Below are positions 6,106 to 8,639 of a DNA stretch of 8,639 nucleotides, piece by piece (position 1 is the first letter of the stretch; each line of letters starts with the position of its first letter). A program made the translations under genes and the position numbers. Under the pieces are notes generated by a model. The model did not search any database and was not told where the DNA came from. It was given only the letters and a program-made list of their open reading frames with translations. Source of the DNA: Chloroflexota bacterium. Its GTDB lineage: Bacteria; Chloroflexota; UBA6077. The stretch is from assembly GCA_021806765.1 (NCBI GenBank), contig JAJZQR010000220.1, positions 1 through 8,639 of the forward strand, given 5' to 3'.

Positions 6106-8388
6106 TCAAGGTAGTCTGCGAGGGGCAGATGGTAGGAGGAGGCTGACGAGCGGCAGCAGTATGAAGGGGCTCATAGTGAACTGCGAGGCCACCGCTTCCT
6201 GGGGTAGGTCCGGCTCGAACGCCGCGGTCAGGTTGGTGGCTGGTAGTGTCTGAGAGTCAGCCAGATGGTTCGGGCAGCTCGGATCGTACTGCCGGTAGAA
6301 GCGGCTGCCCTGGGCCTGCATTTCCAGGTCGGCTGGAAGATGCCAGCCCGTCATCAGGCTCTTCAGGTGCTCCCCCAGTAGCAACCCTTGAGTGGCCCCG
6401 GCCGAGGCATCGTAGTGCAGGATCCCGCGCTGGAACCGCTGGTAGACGAATCCGTGATTGGTGGGATCGTAGGCAGGCCAGCTGGTAGGTAATCCCCAGA
6501 TCTCTAGGTTCAGCAGCGGGATGAGACCGGCATCCCCGCTACCCTCAGGGAAGGCATCCTCGTAGCGAACGGTAGACAGGTACCTACCGAGGAAGTTGAC
6601 CGGCAGGCCCTCCCATCGGTCAGGAACGTTGGCCTGCAGGAAGGCGATGGCCTTCTCCGCATAGTCCGGATCGCCGGCCGAAGGGGCACCATTGATCAAC
6701 ACCGGGTCCGGTGCTGGGAAGCTACTGGAGTTGATCCGCGTGTAGGGCATGAAGCCCTCCTCCAGCAGGTTCATGGTAGCTACGGTCCCGTCGGGCATGG
6801 CCTGCAGCATGCCTCGCTGAAACAGCTGCACCCGAAAGCCCAGGAGGGTGAACTCCCGGGAGATTGGATAGCCGAAGGTCCTGATACCCCCTCGCTTGCT
6901 GAAGTAGTCCCAGAAGACATCTCGGTTCACCCGGAAGCCTGTTTGCTGGAAGTAGCGCTCGTCGGCAGGGACAGGAACCGATGGCGATATCGATGGGGGT
7001 TGCACAGGAAGAACAGGCAACACTGCCAGGGTTGCCGTAGGTATCGGAATGGACTGTACCGTTGGGGATGCGGAATTACCGCTAGACCCGGCCGTTACCG
7101 CGTTACCTGATGAGGAAGTCCCTCCTGAGGAACTACCGCCGTTGTCGCCACCACTACCACCGCCATCCCCATTGCTACCCCCACTGCTTCCACTATCTGT
7201 AGGTGGTACTGCTTGAGGGATCGCCGTCGGGGTGACAGTCGGCAAACTGGTCGCGGTTGATGTGGGCGTGCTGGTAGGGGTGCGGGTGGCCGTTCCAGTC
7301 GACGTCGCAGTGGGAGTCGATGTGGCGATCGAGCTGGCGGTTCCGGTGGCAGTGGCGGTAGCGGTAGCCGTTGGCGCAGGGGTAGCTGTCGGAGTCCCAG
7401 TCGGAGTAGCAGTATGGGTGGCCGCAGCCGTGGGAGTCTCAGTGGGAGTAGGCGTCCCAGTCGGAGTAGGGGTTGCCGTCACCGTGTAGGTGGCTGTTGC
7501 GGTCAGCGTCGCGGTCACCGTCGCGGTCGGGGTGGGGGTAGATGTGGCGAGTCCGCTGTAGGAGCGGACCGCGTTGTCCAGGAAGTCCACAAGCTTCGGC
7601 CCGTTGACCGCGTTGGCGGTGGAGTTGGGATGGGAATCGGAGGGATCGGGGTTGCGGTAGGCAGCCCTCAGCATGTTGTAGTCGGGCCTGGTAGGGTCGG
7701 ACTCGGCCAGGAGGTCGAAGAAGTCGAAGACGAACAGGTTGGGGTGACCCGCGGTGTACTCGGGCGACTTCAGCCAGTTGGCGAACTCTCTCGCTAGGGC
7801 GGCGTTGGTGGCGTTGGTTTGCTCCGGCCTGAGGGGCGGGAAGGTGAAGGCCACGAAGAGGTGATCGGGGTACTGGTCAATCCGCTGCCGGATTCTGAGG
7901 TAGTAGCTATTGTAGGAGGTGAGAATGTCCCGGCTCCAGAGGTCCATGGCGGCGGTATAGCAGGACTTGAAGGCGATGACGTCGTGGCGCATCAGTCCCG
8001 AGAAGGCATTGGTGGGGCGGCTGGGATGGGCGGGGGAGTTGGGGTCGAGGGGTTGCTGGAAGATAGCGTCGAAGCCGCTGGGATTGGTGTTGTCGCCGGG
8101 GATACCGTAATCATAGCCTGCCGGTTGCCCGTTGGGCATGGTTAGACCCTGGGAGTTGTAGCCGTGATCCCAGAACTGGTAGCCCTTGTCGGTGAGCAAG
8201 CCCCTGACGTTGCCCCCGTCGATGAGGCCAGAACCGACGGAGTGGTGCAGGAAGATGACGTTGTGGATGCTATCGGGGGCGGCGCTGGCGAACTGGCTCA
8301 CTCCCAGCCACAGGGCAGGGTTGGCCCACGCTGCCATCACGATGATGGCGGCCATGGAGCAGGCCAGTAGTAGGGAGGGTTTCGACAT
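6106..8388 (-). CDS. Secreted SGNH/GDSL-like hydrolase with Thr-Pro linker and C-terminal LGFP-like module
   Basis: This 760-residue protein begins with a signal peptide (about 1-37, ending ASA-AP). Residues 41-275 resemble an SGNH-type hydrolase: [13 protein letters not shown] with putative Ser50, [10 protein letters not shown] (135-144), [14 protein letters not shown] (177-190), [14 protein letters not shown] (217-230) and [10 protein letters not shown] (250-259) with Asp251 and His253. The last motif is D-x-H rather than the canonical D-x-x-H, so the catalytic call is tentative; such enzymes usually remove acyl groups from glycans or lipids. Residues 282-396 are a Thr/Pro/Ala linker and 399-440 a Gly/Ser linker. 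Residues 478-724 are the two-repeat LGFP-like module ([41 protein letters not shown]) shared with the hydrolase at 2081. Similarity ends where that protein's barrel starts; the last 36 residues hold a short hydrophobic stretch ([12 protein letters not shown]) and a basic tail. No clear Shine-Dalgarno precedes the ATG. It is convergent with the gene at 4579. Confidence 0.85.
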   Translation of the reverse strand: MSKPSLLLACSMAAIIVMAAWANPALWLGVSQFASAAPDSIHNVIFLHHSVGSGLIDGGNVRGLLTDKGYQFWDHGYNSQGLTMPNGQPAGYDYGIPGDNTNPSGFDAIFQQPLDPNSPAHPSRPTNAFSGLMRHDVIAFKSCYTAAMDLWSRDILTSYNSYYLRIRQRIDQYPDHLFVAFTFPPLRPEQTNATNAALAREFANWLKSPEYTAGHPNLFVFDFFDLLAESDPTRPDYNMLRAAYRNPDPSDSHPNSTANAVNGPKLVDFLDNAVRSYSGLATSTPTPTATVTATLTATATYTVTATPTPTGTPTPTETPTAAATHTATPTGTPTATPAPTATATATATGTASSIATSTPTATSTGTATRTPTSTPTSTATSLPTVTPTAIPQAVPPTDSGSSGGSNGDGGGSGGDNGGSSSGGTSSSGNAVTAGSSGNSASPTVQSIPIPTATLAVLPVLPVQPPSISPSVPVPADERYFQQTGFRVNRDVFWDYFSKRGGIRTFGYPISREFTLLGFRVQLFQRGMLQAMPDGTVATMNLLEEGFMPYTRINSSSFPAPDPVLINGAPSAGDPDYAEKAIAFLQANVPDRWEGLPVNFLGRYLSTVRYEDAFPEGSGDAGLIPLLNLEIWGLPTSWPAYDPTNHGFVYQRFQRGILHYDASAGATQGLLLGEHLKSLMTGWHLPADLEMQAQGSRFYRQYDPSCPNHLADSQTLPATNLTAAFEPDLPQEAVASQFTMSPFILLPLVSLLLPSAPRRLP
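6217..6942 (-). repeat. Copy 2 of the shared LGFP-like module (inverted relative to 2183-2908)
   Basis: This segment encodes residues 483-724 of the SGNH-like protein and aligns along its length with the module of the hydrolase at 2081. It ends at [10 protein letters not shown], matching LPATDLALAF, after which the two proteins diverge completely. The opposite orientation makes the two copies possible substrates for inversion of the ~3.3 kb between them. Confidence 0.85.
7069..7194 (-). repeat. Gly/Ser-rich low-complexity coding segment
   Basis: This encodes residues 399-440 of the SGNH-like protein, almost entirely Gly, Ser, Asn and Asp (for example [20 protein letters not shown]). It is a flexible spacer directly after the Thr-Pro linker, so the catalytic and LGFP-like halves are joined by about 160-190 disordered residues in total. 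Confidence 0.8.
7201..7545 (-). repeat. Thr-Pro/Ala-Thr degenerate tandem repeat (linker-coding)
   Basis: This encodes residues 282-396 of the SGNH-like protein, built from short degenerate units such as TPTPTAT, TATAT and GTPT. The DNA is a 6-12 base imperfect repeat, prone to slippage and length variation. Thr/Pro linkers of this kind join domains in many exported Chloroflexota proteins and may be O-glycosylated. The antisense strand stays open through it only because of the biased composition. Confidence 0.85.
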
Positions 8389-8396
8389 TGGCGTTA

Positions 8397-8402
8397 ATTA
8401 TG
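8397..8402 (-). promoter_or_regulatory. Possible -10 box close to the SGNH-like gene start
   Basis: On the minus strand CATAAT (complement of 8397-8402) lies 8 bases before the ATG at 8388, in an AT-rich patch within GC-rich DNA. With no Shine-Dalgarno visible, a start site about 7 bases downstream would give an almost leaderless mRNA. No good -35 lies 16-18 bases upstream, so this is weak. Confidence 0.25.
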
Positions 8403-8639
8403 CGCAATTGGGGCCGGCAGTTGCCCACCGCGCCTGTCGTGGTTGAGCGCCGGCTCTCCTCTCGGTTCGACGGGGTCCGCCGCGCATCGCGCTCTTCAAG
8501 CTACCACAACATAGATGACAGGCAAATTAGAGTCTGGTTAGAGTTTTGTGTGTTGAGACTGGTGCAGGGTGGGGAGGAAGACGGACCGGGCTGGGAAGGC
8601 CTATGTGGAAGTGCAGGGGGCGGAACTGGAGCGATTCTC
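8403..8639. other. Intergenic region upstream of the SGNH-like gene; no definite gene
   Basis: No convincing gene is visible. Several frames are open at the right edge. One on the plus strand, from GTG at 8569, reads VGRKTDRAGKAYVEVQGAEL and could be the 5' end of a gene continuing outside the window. It has no good ribosome binding site and I recognise no family. The region also holds the TTAGAGT direct repeat (8527-8544). Confidence 0.4.
8527..8544. promoter_or_regulatory. TTAGAGT direct repeat, 11-bp period (possible response-regulator site)
   Basis: TTAGAGT occurs at 8527-8533 and again at 8538-8544, separated by four bases. Two exact heptamers spaced one helical turn apart are the layout bound by PhoB/OmpR-type response regulators. 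It is 139 bases upstream of the SGNH-like start and could serve either direction. The regulator is unknown, and chance is not excluded. Confidence 0.35.

Noticed and set aside
6106..6180. Sortase-type LPxTG anchor at the C-terminus of the SGNH-like protein
   Set aside because: The tail has [10 protein letters not shown] but no LPxTG before the hydrophobic stretch.
7232..7489. Plus-strand Val/Ala/Gly-only open frame
   Set aside because: It is the antisense of the Thr-Pro linker; repeat composition keeps it free of stops, and the sequence has no protein-like variety.
8569..8639. Plus-strand gene start at the right edge
   Set aside because: Only 23 codons are visible, with no convincing ribosome binding site or family; noted in the intergenic entry but not called.
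1..8639. CRISPR array, tRNA, rRNA, insertion sequence
   Set aside because: No regularly spaced repeats other than linker-coding DNA, no cloverleaf or rRNA-like sequence, and no transposase motifs seen.

Overview
The window reads as a GC-rich bacterial chromosome fragment, most likely from a Chloroflexota (Chloroflexi) member. The basis is protein style, not a phylogenetic marker. Three secreted proteins carry paired 'FGYPIS / FQRG' (LGFP-like) repeats, Thr-Pro 'PTAT' linkers join domains, and a DUF4012 C-terminal fragment lies beside polysaccharide genes; this combination is typical of that phylum. The class cannot be resolved.

Layout: (1) 1-649, minus strand: the 5' part of a Wzz/PCP-type polysaccharide chain-length determinant, cut by the window edge. 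(2) 650-1493: about 840 bases without an intact gene, holding a leader hairpin, a 9-bp inverted repeat around a TTGACA, a probable relic of a PAP2-like membrane phosphatase interrupted by TAG, and an AT-rich promoter-like stretch. (3) 1494-2084, plus: a family 2 glycosyltransferase that keeps its nucleotide-sugar half but has lost the rest. Its TGA overlaps the ATG of (4) 2081-3814, a secreted protein with an LGFP-like module and a clan GH-A type glycoside hydrolase barrel. (5) 3820-4557: a 5'-truncated DUF4012 gene with an in-frame TAG. (6) 4579-5934, plus: a secreted protein with a beta-sandwich and LGFP-like repeats, preceded by the best ribosome binding site in the window. (7) 5964-6095: a decayed signal-peptide exon resembling the start of (6), with TGA where (6) has Trp. 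(8) 6106-8388, minus: a 760-residue secreted protein with an SGNH-like hydrolase domain, a Thr-Pro linker, a Gly/Ser linker and the same LGFP-like module as (4). (9) 8389-8639: an intergenic region with a TTAGAGT direct repeat of 11-bp period.

Together this looks like the edge of an exopolysaccharide/cell-surface locus. Wzz and the glycosyltransferase belong to glycan assembly. The GH-like and SGNH-like proteins look like exported enzymes that share one putative surface- or glycan-binding module, so they may trim or deacylate the same polymer. Assembly-side genes (PAP2-like, glycosyltransferase, DUF4012) are broken or truncated, while the three exported LGFP-module proteins are intact. The most unusual feature is one ~240-residue module joined to two unrelated catalytic domains in opposite orientation, surrounded by gene remnants. 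This suggests recent shuffling. The functional link is inference.
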